Source: Lentisphaerota bacterium (GTDB lineage Bacteria; Verrucomicrobiota; Lentisphaeria; Victivallales; Victivallaceae). Taken from it: a stretch of DNA of 64,000 bases. The stretch covers positions 992,001-1,056,000 of the forward strand of contig CP071032.1 of assembly GCA_017134815.1 (NCBI GenBank), given 5' to 3'. Under the pieces are notes generated by a model, which saw only the letters and a list, made by a program, of their open reading frames with translations, ran no database searches and was not told where the DNA came from. Below, piece by piece: positions 1 to 8,955 of the stretch. Each line of letters begins with the position of its first letter. The first letter of the stretch is position 1. A program made the position numbers and the translations under genes.

Positions 1-52
1 TATTAAGCAAGTGTTTACAGGCCAGAAAAATAACCCTGGAGGAGAGTTATCG

Positions 53-823
53 ATGGCAAATTACAAACAACACCTGGCTGGAGGCATTTTTTTTGGTACA
101 ATTTGCACTCTGGTCTCAGTCTTCGTATTTGGCTTCACCATAGTCAACAGTCTAACCATTTTCATACTTGGAGTACTTGGAAGCATACTGCCCGATATCG
201 ACTGTGACGGCAGCACACCGGCTCATATGCTGTTTGAGGTTATGGGGCTGTTGGTTCCTATTCTTTTTCTAAATAGATTTCTGTCAAACCTCAGCCTGGA
301 AAATATAATATTCTTTTTAGTTTTCGGTTATATATTTACCAAGTTCTTCCTGTCATTTATTTTTCACCGGTTCACTGTTCATCGAGGAATTGTACACAGC
401 ATTCCCGCAGCTGTTATAATTGGTGGCATGGTCTTTCTGGCATTTAAAGATACTTCATTCTACCTGAAGCTGATTTATGCCCTGGCCTGTACCGGCGGCT
501 TTATTGTACACCTCACCATGGACGAAATATGGGCCGTTGATATCTGCAATAACAGATTAAAGAACAGCTTCGGTACCGCGTTGACCTTCTGGTCACATTC
601 ACTTGTGACTACTTCAGCAGCCTATATAATAATTATCTGTATGGCTTTTCACCTGTACTATAATGTCAAAATCCCGGGAAGTTTTGATATTGAGGAAGGC
701 AGGTGCTCAACTGTTCCCGAGCTGACTCACGAAAAACTTAAAAACACCGGCTGGGCGGACAGATTTTTAATTGATATTAACTCAACCTGGCCAACTCTTT
801 GCAAAAGGTACTTCAAAAGCTGA
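53..823 (+). CDS. YdjM-like inner-membrane metal-dependent hydrolase family protein (copy 1)
   Basis: A 256-residue polytopic membrane protein of the YdjM/DUF457 type. Conserved polar motifs sit between hydrophobic segments: LPDIDCD near residue 47, HRGIVHS near residue 117, and HLTMDEIW near residue 159. These His/Asp residues are the expected metal ligands of the family. Family members are called metal-dependent hydrolases, but the substrate is unknown. I start at the ATG at 53 because GGAGGAG lies just upstream and the paralogue starts with the same MAN-KQH residues; an in-frame GTG at 11 lacks support. It lies head-to-tail with a close paralogue, and a terminator follows at once. Confidence 0.8.
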   Translation: MANYKQHLAGGIFFGTICTLVSVFVFGFTIVNSLTIFILGVLGSILPDIDCDGSTPAHMLFEVMGLLVPILFLNRFLSNLSLENIIFFLVFGYIFTKFFLSFIFHRFTVHRGIVHSIPAAVIIGGMVFLAFKDTSFYLKLIYALACTGGFIVHLTMDEIWAVDICNNRLKNSFGTALTFWSHSLVTTSAAYIIIICMAFHLYYNVKIPGSFDIEEGRCSTVPELTHEKLKNTGWADRFLIDINSTWPTLCKRYFKS

Positions 824-849
824 AAATGCATATAAAATGCAATCACCCG

Positions 850-878
850 ATGCCGCTGCAAACAGCGGCATTTTTTTA
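850..878 (+). terminator. Rho-independent terminator after YdjM-like copy 1
   Basis: A perfect GCCGCTG/CAGCGGC stem with a 4-base loop is followed by seven T. It separates the two YdjM paralogues, so the second copy probably has its own promoter. Confidence 0.9.
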
Positions 879-1112
879 TCCGGTCTTCTAAAAATAGAAA
901 TCCTGCAAACCCTGCTTATCATATAAGTCAGTACTTATCAACACATTAAAATCAACTAAAAAACAAGTAGCATAAATTACTTATATTTTTTACCATTTTA
1001 ACATTGAAAAACAATTCTCAACAGCAACTTTAGGTAGAATTTATTTGAGTATTTCTTAATACGTCTTTTTAGTAATTTTACAACAAAATCAACTTTTAAG
1101 GAGAACATTTCG

Positions 1113-1883
1113 ATGGCTAATTTCAAACAGCATATTTCCGGAGGCATTATTTTTGGAATATTATGCACCCTAACCTCTTTCTTTGTGATGGGCTTCACAG
1201 TTGTAAACAGCCTGACAGTGTTTATTCTTGGAGTTTTAGGCAGCATTCTGCCCGATGTCGATTGTGATTCAAGTACTCCAAACCATTTGCTGTTTGAAGT
1301 TATGGGACTACTTATCCCGGTTCTTTTTTTAAACAGGTTCCTGTCCAACCTCAGCGTTGAAAATATCCTTTTCTTTTTGATAGTTGGTTATATCGTCACC
1401 AAATACGCACTTAAATTTATATTCAATAAATTCACCGTCCATCGCGGAGTTGTGCACAGTATACCAGCCGCAATAATTGTCGGCGGTATTGTCTTCCTGG
1501 GTTTCGGCGAAACTTCCTTTTCCCTTAAAGTAATTTACGCCATGGCCTGTGCTGGCGGTTTCATAGTCCACCTCGTAATGGATGAAATCTGGTCGGTAGA
1601 CCTGGGCAACAACCGGCTTAAAAACAGTTTTGGTACAGCGCTGACACTCTGGTCAGGATCGATAATTTCAACTGTAGCGGCATACGTGGTAATAGTCGCG
1701 ATGGGCTTACTGATCTACAGCAGTACAACAATCCCCAAGAGCCTTGATATATCGGAAGGCCAGACTTCAGCAGTGCCTAGACTGGAAGGAAAAACTCTTC
1801 AGAAAATGGGCTGGGCTGACCGATTTCTTGTAGATATCAACTCTACCTGGACCAGTCTCCTTAACAGATATGTGAAAAATTAA
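1113..1883 (+). CDS. YdjM-like inner-membrane metal-dependent hydrolase family protein (copy 2)
   Basis: A 256-residue paralogue of the preceding gene, of the same length and alignable without gaps by eye; most residues are identical and the differences are mainly conservative. It keeps LPDVDCD, HRGVVHS and HLVMDEIW, so the putative metal site is intact in both copies. The start ATG follows AAGGAG at a normal distance. The pair looks like a recent tandem duplication kept functional. E. coli ydjM is a LexA-regulated gene, but I see no SOS box here. Function beyond the family label is unknown. Confidence 0.8.
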   Translation: MANFKQHISGGIIFGILCTLTSFFVMGFTVVNSLTVFILGVLGSILPDVDCDSSTPNHLLFEVMGLLIPVLFLNRFLSNLSVENILFFLIVGYIVTKYALKFIFNKFTVHRGVVHSIPAAIIVGGIVFLGFGETSFSLKVIYAMACAGGFIVHLVMDEIWSVDLGNNRLKNSFGTALTLWSGSIISTVAAYVVIVAMGLLIYSSTTIPKSLDISEGQTSAVPRLEGKTLQKMGWADRFLVDINSTWTSLLNRYVKN

Positions 1884-2375
1884 TCTTGAAATATAGGTCA
1901 ACTACTTTTGAGCCGCAATGAATTATCAATATTAATTCATTACTTATTTAACTACTTATTCAACCTTTCCTGAAAAACCGGAGGCTGTATAAGCCTCCGG
2001 AAACCAACAAAAAACTGTTCAAAAAAACGACTTTAACAAAAAATACAGAATTCACGGAACAAACGATTAAAATTAAGTGTTCTATTACTTTAATTAGAAG
2101 AGGTTTTTTACCGCGTTACAGTTTTGTTAATGCATTACAGATTGCGTTGCTCAAAGACAACCCGGAATCCGGAGCAATGCCGCAAATTGACAGAATTCAG
2201 CACTGTTTCTAACGAAATAAAATTCCCTGATTACACCTTCAGGCCAGTGGCTCTCTGTCGTGAGCAAAATTGCCGGCATACAGAACCGCAGCAGCTTGCC
2301 TGAGGTTATTGACTTAATACAGCACCAGCCATGCAGTATAATGCTGCCTGAATTCGGCTCAATGAAAAAAATATA
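1884..2375. other. 492-bp AT-rich gap with a hairpin
   Basis: No credible ORF. A perfect stem CCGGAGGC/GCCTCCGG at 1978-2000, flanked by A-runs on both sides, may act as a weak bidirectional terminator. The remainder up to the phosphoesterase start is AT-rich and I recognise no RNA or regulatory element in it. Confidence 0.5.
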
Positions 2376-3515
2376 ATGAAAACATTGAAAATTGAAAATG
2401 ATCTTCGCAGGCTGATAACTTCACCTTACAGCGTTGAAATGGAGGAAATAATTAAATATCCTCAACCACGTGAACTTGAAACAGGTACCAGTGTTGTTGC
2501 TATCGGCGACCTGCATGGTAATGCAATTAAATTTCTGTATTTTCTGATAAAGTACAAACTGGTTGAGTGCAGCGGAATCGGCTACTTAAATCTCTATATA
2601 GCCTATATGGATAACAACATCAAAAACTTCGTGACTTTCCTGAAAAAATATGTCCGTGTAAACAGTTCTTCTCACAAGCCACTGCTGGTACTTATTGGCG
2701 ATACCCTGGCAGACAGGGGGATGAACGACTATATGACTTTAAAGGTTTATGAATTACTGAAAGATTCTGGATTTGAGTATATTATAATTTTCTCAAACCA
2801 TGATCAGGAATTTATTGTAAACTTTCATAAAAAACTGCTGAGCAGACAAGCAAAACCCAGGACTTTTATTCTTGGTCAGCCAAAACTATTTGCCAGATCA
2901 ATGATTAACATGCATCAAAGCATAATGCGAGGTGAAATCTCGGATCGGGAGGTAGAGTCTCTAGTAAGAACAGTCTACATACCGAACCTGAAGCTGGTTT
3001 ATAAACACCGGATGGCTTATTCTCACCTTAAAAGCGAAATGGTAATTTTTACCCATGCTCCTGTAGATATACCTTTTCTGCAAAAATGTCGAAAATTCAT
3101 ATGCCGACAACATTCAACAAGAGACTTTGACCGTGACTACATGATGGTTGAAAACTTTTCCTCGATTGAGGAAATGATTGACGCAATTAATGCAAATTTC
3201 AGCGTTGAAAGTTTTGTTAAAATGCACAATAATTTTGACTTTCAATTCAACGAAAGAATTTTTGAACAAGCCCCACTTCTGAAGCTTGTGTGGAATAAAA
3301 CCATCATGGAGCCAAGCTTTCAAATGCGGCACAAGATAACATTCATTCATGGCCATATTGGTCAGCAGGTTGTCAACTCCAAACATATAATTAACCTGGA
3401 CTCACACTTCGGCAAAGAACACCATGAAAAATATCCTTTTCCTGTCGCTATGATAAAAGAGCTGGTTGTATGCGGGTCGGTTATTGACAGCGGCTATTTC
3501 GCCCGGAGTCAGTAG
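2376..3515 (+). CDS. Metallophosphoesterase (Ser/Thr phosphatase-like fold)
   Basis: A 379-residue calcineurin-like phosphoesterase. GDLHGN (about residue 44) is the first metal-binding block, IGDTLADRG (about 110) corresponds to the GDxxDRG block, SNHDQEF (about 140) to GNH(D/E), THAPV (about 227) to the later His motif, and IHGHIG (about 328) to the terminal GH(T/I) motif. All di-metal ligands of the family therefore appear present. The long insert between the GNHD and THAP blocks resembles large phosphatases such as the Legionella WipA type, a by-eye comparison only. No signal peptide. The ATG has a poor ribosome binding site. The next two genes on this strand are unrecognised proteins. 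Confidence 0.8.
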   Translation: MKTLKIENDLRRLITSPYSVEMEEIIKYPQPRELETGTSVVAIGDLHGNAIKFLYFLIKYKLVECSGIGYLNLYIAYMDNNIKNFVTFLKKYVRVNSSSHKPLLVLIGDTLADRGMNDYMTLKVYELLKDSGFEYIIIFSNHDQEFIVNFHKKLLSRQAKPRTFILGQPKLFARSMINMHQSIMRGEISDREVESLVRTVYIPNLKLVYKHRMAYSHLKSEMVIFTHAPVDIPFLQKCRKFICRQHSTRDFDRDYMMVENFSSIEEMIDAINANFSVESFVKMHNNFDFQFNERIFEQAPLLKLVWNKTIMEPSFQMRHKITFIHGHIGQQVVNSKHIINLDSHFGKEHHEKYPFPVAMIKELVVCGSVIDSGYFARSQ

Positions 3516-3837
3516 ACCTTTATTCTTCAGCTGCATAATGCTGTTTATGCAGCTGAAAACCGGCTTTCGCGTTTTTAATAAAGATTCCATAAATATATAA
3601 ATTTTTAATAAATATTAAAAAAGTCCTATGCATGAAAAAAAAAGCATGTATAACAGCACCGAATAATCTTCTTTTCAACAAACTGCCACAATAAATAATA
3701 CATATTAAAACATACCTGTGCATATATAATAAGCAATCTTTTCAGATGCGTTCTCTTTAAAGCGGAACAAAGAATGGCCCCGGGTTAACTATAACAATAT
3801 TGACACTAAAAGTTATTCTTACAGATCAGGTCTTTAT
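3516..3837. other. 322-bp gap with a strong hairpin
   Basis: An inverted repeat TTCAGCTGCATA/TATGCAGCTGAA at 3526-3557 lies directly after the phosphoesterase stop. It has no T-tract immediately after the stem, so it may be an RNA-stabilising or Rho-assisted 3' end. The rest is AT-rich leader of the next gene; I see nothing else. Confidence 0.5.
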
Positions 3838-5646
3838 ATGCCGAACAATGCTTACAGAACAACGCTTGAGAATATCGCACTGGACAGGCTGATCAAAACA
3901 TTCAGGCCCCAAACAAGTCATAATGACCACACCAATCAATTAAAGCTAGAGGCGCTCAGAAGAGTTATTGCCCTTTTTTATTACAGCAGCTTCAAAATCT
4001 GCGGACAACCTCCAGACATAAAGTACAGTATAGGTGAATACTTTATCCATGGCGGCAGGATCCTTTTTGACCTCAGTGAACTGCCTCGCACCTATAAAAA
4101 CGCTTTCAGACAATACATACTGCTGGAAGACAAACAGGATTCGCCAGTATACAGTCGGCCGGCTGCAACCCACGATATAATTACTATTGATGGCGTCGGG
4201 GAAAAAAAGCTGAGCTTTATGGAATCCGCCAGCGGCACTGCCTTGAATATTTTTAATGGATCAATAATAAAAGGCGAAACCGGACATTGGGGAATTGATT
4301 TAGCGATAGGCGGTGCCGGCAACAAAGTGACAGAGCTTGGCGGCACTAGACGACACACGGTAAAAGGAAACGGAAATTACGGGCACATGTACATATTCTG
4401 CAAAGGACAATATCCTGAAGCTGCAATGACTGGACTCGAAGAGGCGGCACCGGGCAAAACCAACCGGGTCAGTGGCGACAATCATGGCTTGAATGGCAAA
4501 GGCGGGCATTACTCGGCCTGCATTGCGGACAAACTTGGTAATATGCAGTCGGACAACAGCTTTGATGAAGGCTTCAGGTCACATCGGAAGCTGCGGTCAA
4601 AAATGAGTACACCTAAAATAGATTTGCCTGGAGGAGAATATAACTGGAACTCGGCAATCGTTTCAAAATTTTCTTTTCTCAAAGCCGTAAACTCCAAAAT
4701 AACTGTAGAAAATGCTGCAAAATATCTGCTTGCCCCGCACCCGGAAAGCATTCAAGTGACGTCAAGGGGAGACCGCTACCGCAATATGCTGCTTTACAGG
4801 TTTTCCCGGGAAGTTTCCTTGCTCAAAGCTCAATTCAGAGAGTGTCATGGAGACAGGCTTTCTCAAAAGGGCTATGATTCCATTGAAATAGAAAAAACCA
4901 TATACCGCCTTTTCTCAATAGGTTCCCCAACAGTCAAGCACGAAATAGCCAAACTGAAAGAACATGGAATTAACGCACAATCATATCTCTCAAAAATTAA
5001 CCGGCTGTCTGTACAAAAACGCATCGGGGATTCTTCAGGGTTCAGGAATTTTATTTTGAATATTGAAATGGAACCACTCTCGAACAGGGAGGTCGAAATT
5101 CTGGCTGAAAGAAAAGCCGACATATTCAAAGTACTCACTAAAGATAAAAACTTTGAGTTAATAAGGGAAATCTATAATAAGAAGAGTAATCTCGGAAGAA
5201 TTTTCCACCAGCGCAGAAGCGGAAAATGGCGGGACCCTTCCTATTCAAGGGGATATTTCGCAAAAATTGAACGCTTTTTGACCGATAAAGCCTCCTGCAA
5301 ACACCAGATAAAGCTTATCGCGTTTCTCTCTGCAACGGCAGGTGCAACAAGCTGCTATAACCTGTTTTCAAAAACTAAAATGGAAAAATTTACCAGGATT
5401 AAAATTGATATTCTTTGCTCTCCTGAAATTTCTTCCCGGGAAGTAAAATACCATTTACAGCAGATTATCAGCTGTGCGTTAATGAAACGGGGAACCTCTG
5501 TTCAGACATCAAGCGGCAATAAGGCTTTGAAACTACTGAATTCATCCTTCATGGAATATGGTGCGATTATAAGAAAAATCCTCAGAATCAGCAGGACGCT
5601 GGTTTACTCTGACCTCATGACTTTCGCTCAAGCCGCAGAAATATAA
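3838..5646 (+). CDS. Unrecognised 602-residue protein
   Basis: I do not recognise this family. The start is supported by AGGT six bases before the ATG. There is no signal peptide or membrane segment. Residues 130-230 are glycine-rich and look like a compact beta domain (GKTNRVSGDNHG, GGHYSACIAD). This is followed by a helical, basic C-terminal half with many Lys/Arg residues. The N-terminal block has a run typical of substrate-binding folds (HWGIDLAIGGAGNK). It lies between a metallophosphoesterase and another unknown large ORF, all on one strand with long AT-rich gaps. The domain order (Gly-rich plus charged helical tail) recalls secreted effector-type proteins, but that is only an impression. 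Confidence 0.75.
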   Translation: MPNNAYRTTLENIALDRLIKTFRPQTSHNDHTNQLKLEALRRVIALFYYSSFKICGQPPDIKYSIGEYFIHGGRILFDLSELPRTYKNAFRQYILLEDKQDSPVYSRPAATHDIITIDGVGEKKLSFMESASGTALNIFNGSIIKGETGHWGIDLAIGGAGNKVTELGGTRRHTVKGNGNYGHMYIFCKGQYPEAAMTGLEEAAPGKTNRVSGDNHGLNGKGGHYSACIADKLGNMQSDNSFDEGFRSHRKLRSKMSTPKIDLPGGEYNWNSAIVSKFSFLKAVNSKITVENAAKYLLAPHPESIQVTSRGDRYRNMLLYRFSREVSLLKAQFRECHGDRLSQKGYDSIEIEKTIYRLFSIGSPTVKHEIAKLKEHGINAQSYLSKINRLSVQKRIGDSSGFRNFILNIEMEPLSNREVEILAERKADIFKVLTKDKNFELIREIYNKKSNLGRIFHQRRSGKWRDPSYSRGYFAKIERFLTDKASCKHQIKLIAFLSATAGATSCYNLFSKTKMEKFTRIKIDILCSPEISSREVKYHLQQIISCALMKRGTSVQTSSGNKALKLLNSSFMEYGAIIRKILRISRTLVYSDLMTFAQAAEI

Positions 5647-6070
5647 CAAACGAGATTCAACCCACTTTCCAGAAATTTTTTCACCTTTATATTTTCTTAT
5701 TTTCTAAAAATATTCAATTAGCAGTACCTAAGATTTTATTATATCAATACAGTATTAGCATAGCAACTATTTGCAGCTTTAATTACTACTTAACTATTTA
5801 AATTAAAATCACTTAAGCACTGCACTACACAAACCGGCCTTTTGATTTTCAGCATCAGTCTGCCACGCGAAAGGCTTCAAGGCTATGCAGATGCTCACAG
5901 CAACAGGAACAGTCTTTCAAGACTAACACTATTCAATTAAGGTTAAACTACTTACGCATTTTAATAGTCGAAGTGCGATTCCCTGAGAACTTACCAAAGA
6001 AATTCTTTTCCTTAACTAATAAGGCTGAGCAACCAAATCGGTCTTATTAAAATGCTATGAGGAAAGAAAA
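5647..6070. other. 424-bp AT-rich gap
   Basis: No ORF with a ribosome binding site and no recognisable RNA gene. It presumably holds the promoter of the 418-residue ORF; no clear -35/-10 pair stands out in the homopolymeric A/T background. Confidence 0.4.
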
Positions 6071-7327
6071 ATGATATCAATAGGTCTTTTAAGCAGTGAA
6101 GTAAGTGAAATAAAAAACAGGCTTGAGCAGATATTTCAGGAAAACAGCAAGTTTGCTCTGAGTCATGTGCGCTATACCGTTGAAAATGGTTTTTACTTTC
6201 ACAACTCCTGGGGAGGCTTTGGAAAAACTGCGGCCAGAAACAGAGAACAAAAGCGCAGAGCTGCCAAAATAAAATTATTTGAGTATTTTCAGAATAAGTT
6301 CCCCGAATTATATTCACGTCACTTCAATTATTTCAGATTTAATGCCTTCACTCGGGCTTTAAACAGTTTCTGTGCTGGCGAGACTATTACCGGGCGAGGC
6401 TTCCAGCAGGCATGCCAGGAATACTTAAACAGACGTCAGACAGTTACCCGGGCTTTCAGAAATAGCTTTGGGAATATTCTGGCCAGAGTAAAACTTTTAT
6501 ATGACAACAGCGATGTTATGTTGTTTGGGCATAGACACGATATAAGAGAATGCCGCGGACACTCATTTTTAAAAGATTTCCTCTTGCGGTTGCGTAATGT
6601 TAACCATATTGACACCTCCAGAAATCATATTATTTTTTTTGAGCTCCTAATGTCCCTGCACTCCCACTACCAACGTAGAAGAATATCCAACTACAACCCG
6701 GAAAGCAGTTATCACTTTGAATATGACCAGAACTATGAAAACCCGAATTCAATGCGGAGACATATGGATTTTCTTGCAGGCCTGCAAGGTGAAAATAGTG
6801 CAATTTTAAGAGATAAAACCAGCTGGTTTTTAAATAATCTGGAAAATGTATACTTTTTTGATGACAGTCTGACTTCAGGAATCATGAGCCCCCCTGAACA
6901 GGAAAAAATTTCACATGACAGCTTATTTTCTTATGAATTGCTTTCCAGGGATATGGAAACTGTCAAACGCCTACACGGCATTTCCCGCTTGGATTTTGGC
7001 AGAAAAGAAAGACATCTGATAAAGAAAAACGGCTCAACCGTAAATTACGAACTGCGGCAGAAAAATAATATTATAATAGGCAGAAGAATGCTCAATGACA
7101 TCTGCAGGTTCAGGAAAACATTTATTGTAATTGGCAGCAAGCACCTGTACGGAGGAAACGGAGTCATGCCGATGCAGAACTACATTAAGAAGCATTTGCC
7201 AGACAAAAGGCTTACTGTGATTGAATTTGTAGAGAATGATGAACCAAATTTTGAAAAAACAGGCAGGCATTTCATTGATGCAAGGATCTCATGGCCAACC
7301 TGGATGAGCGGACTGGAGCAGCCCTGA
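6071..7327 (+). CDS. Unrecognised 418-residue protein, possibly a divergent ChaN/TraB (Tiki-like) fold
   Basis: The ATG follows GAGG at eight bases. No signal peptide or membrane helix. Two segments recall the ChaN/EreA/TraB superfamily: DVMLFGHRHDIRECRGHSFL near residue 153, resembling the GExH helix start followed by a His, and FIVIGSKHLYGGNGV near residue 352, resembling the C-terminal VVGAxHLxGxxG strand-loop. Between them lies a helical region rich in His, Arg and aromatic residues. If the homology is real, it would be a metal- or haem-binding hydrolase-like protein. I hold this loosely. It ends 10 bp from the convergent permease gene. Confidence 0.7.
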   Translation: MISIGLLSSEVSEIKNRLEQIFQENSKFALSHVRYTVENGFYFHNSWGGFGKTAARNREQKRRAAKIKLFEYFQNKFPELYSRHFNYFRFNAFTRALNSFCAGETITGRGFQQACQEYLNRRQTVTRAFRNSFGNILARVKLLYDNSDVMLFGHRHDIRECRGHSFLKDFLLRLRNVNHIDTSRNHIIFFELLMSLHSHYQRRRISNYNPESSYHFEYDQNYENPNSMRRHMDFLAGLQGENSAILRDKTSWFLNNLENVYFFDDSLTSGIMSPPEQEKISHDSLFSYELLSRDMETVKRLHGISRLDFGRKERHLIKKNGSTVNYELRQKNNIIIGRRMLNDICRFRKTFIVIGSKHLYGGNGVMPMQNYIKKHLPDKRLTVIEFVENDEPNFEKTGRHFIDARISWPTWMSGLEQP

Positions 7328-7337
7328 ATCAATCTAC

Positions 7338-8669
7338 TCAAATTCCGCAGCTGTTATCATGCTGAAGCAAGCCCGGCTTTGACTTTAACATTTTGGGGGC
7401 CTTTACAAATTTAGCAACAAGCTTTAAACCTTGTGACGTCAAGATTCCAATTATTATGCACATAATAATATTATCCTGAAAAATCAGAGTTGTCCCGAAA
7501 GTGACGATAAATGAAATCAAACTCCGACGATTGTCATGCCAGAATTCAGTACAAATTCTGAAATCAATCAATTTGTAAACCGCACTGATTATAACCGCAG
7601 CCAGCGCAAAGCGCGGCAAATAGCTCAGCAAACCCGAAAAAAACAGCAATACAACCAGTACTGAAAGCCCGGCTGTGATTGAAGTCAGCGCAGTCCTGCC
7701 CCCAGATGAATATGCAAGAGCGCTGCGTGAAAAAGAACCGCTGCCGGGATAACCTGCACTGAAACCGCCTCCCAGACAGGCCAGGCCCTGCCCCAGAAAT
7801 TCCTGGCGAAAATTCAGCTGCTGCCCGGTCTTTTCAGCTATAGTACTGCTTATAGAATACACTTCAAGAGTCCCTAGCACAGCAATCACCAGCCCACCGG
7901 GAATAAGCTTGATATAATCACCCCAGGTCAACCCTGCAGGTACTCCAAACTTCGGCAATCCGGCAGGAATATGCCCGACGGTTGCAATAACCTCGTGCTG
8001 TAATAATCTATTTATAAAAAGAGTCGACAATGCGGCCGCGATGATGACAATTAAAACCGAAGGCGACCTTGGAAAGAGTTTTTTTAACATGAATAAGGCC
8101 CACAAAGCCACACCGCCAGCAGCAATAGTGAGTAAAATGCCCGGCGACAGCCTGTTAAACAACTGGTCATATTCGGCAAGATCAGACAGGTCAAATCCAA
8201 TTATTTTATTTAACTGGGAAAGGATAATGATTATTGCTGCCGCACTGGTGAAACCTTTTATAACAGCCCGGTCAATTTTTCTTATCAATTTATCCAGCCT
8301 GAAAATACTGAACAGAATGAAAAAAACTCCGGCAATAAGGCAACTGCCCTGCGCAAGTTGTATATAATAACTGGAACCTGGCCTGGCCAGCCCACCAAGA
8401 GTAGTGGCCACCACCAGTGATATCATTGCCACCGGTCCAGTTGACAGATGCGCAGAGGATCCCCACAGAGCCGCTATTATACATGGTATTATCGAACAGT
8501 AAAGTCCATATTGCGGCGGCAGTCCCGCCAGCTCCGCGTATGCCATCGACTGCGGCACCAGAACCATTGCAATAATCAAGCCGGCCTGAATATCCGGCTT
8601 CAGGGTTTCAGTCCTTATCGGAAAAAGCCGCAAAAATGGAAAAAAATTCAAAACGTTTTCCCTGTTCAT
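7338..8669 (-). CDS. SulP-family anion (sulfate) permease lacking a STAS domain
   Basis: A 443-residue SLC26/SulP transporter. The signature MVLVPQSMAYAELAGLPPQYG (about residues 37-57) and the STGPVAMISLVV block are intact, with 10-14 hydrophobic segments. Typical bacterial SulP proteins are 550-600 residues with a cytoplasmic STAS domain; this one ends shortly after the last membrane helix and no STAS remnant lies in the 10 bp before the convergent gene. I use the second ATG (8669) because GAGGA is six bases upstream of it and almost touches the first. Its divergence from cysHDN supports sulfate as substrate, imported for assimilation. Confidence 0.85.
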   Translation of the reverse strand: MNRENVLNFFPFLRLFPIRTETLKPDIQAGLIIAMVLVPQSMAYAELAGLPPQYGLYCSIIPCIIAALWGSSAHLSTGPVAMISLVVATTLGGLARPGSSYYIQLAQGSCLIAGVFFILFSIFRLDKLIRKIDRAVIKGFTSAAAIIIILSQLNKIIGFDLSDLAEYDQLFNRLSPGILLTIAAGGVALWALFMLKKLFPRSPSVLIVIIAAALSTLFINRLLQHEVIATVGHIPAGLPKFGVPAGLTWGDYIKLIPGGLVIAVLGTLEVYSISSTIAEKTGQQLNFRQEFLGQGLACLGGGFSAGYPGSGSFSRSALAYSSGGRTALTSITAGLSVLVVLLFFSGLLSYLPRFALAAVIISAVYKLIDFRICTEFWHDNRRSLISFIVTFGTTLIFQDNIIMCIIIGILTSQGLKLVAKFVKAPKMLKSKPGLLQHDNSCGI

Positions 8670-8955
8670 AATCATTCCTCATATAGTAAAATCCAACGAA
8701 AGATCATTCATATCAATTTGGTATATTATAAACACCAGATAAACAATTACAAGCCACAAAAGAATATTTCATACTATTTTTATATGATACGCTTGATTTT
8801 TTACTTTTACGCTATAAATTCCCTCTTATTAACAATAGAATTGAGTATAAAAATAGAAAACAGAATGAAAATACTATTTCATACCATATAAATATGAAAT
8901 AACAAAGAAAGCCACATTTGCTTTAAATATACTAAATAAGTAGGAATAATTAAAA
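8670..8955. promoter_or_regulatory. Divergent promoter/operator region between sulP and cysH
   Basis: A 286-bp AT-rich region. It contains an inverted repeat ATTTCATA-N9-TATGAAAT at about 8876-8900 and a related half-palindrome ATTTCATAC near 8766-8774, 100 bp away. Repeats of this kind in a divergent sulfur-gene promoter region are candidate binding sites for the Rrf2 regulator encoded downstream of cysN. No T-box or riboswitch seen. Confidence 0.45.

Noticed and set aside
998-1571. Minus-strand ORFs over YdjM copy 2
   Set aside because: Antisense shadows of a well-conserved gene; no ribosome binding site and no family similarity.
8448-8891. 147-codon + strand ORF over the sulP start and intergenic region
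   Set aside because: Overlaps the sulP coding region antisense; its C-terminal half is only AT-rich repetitive translation.
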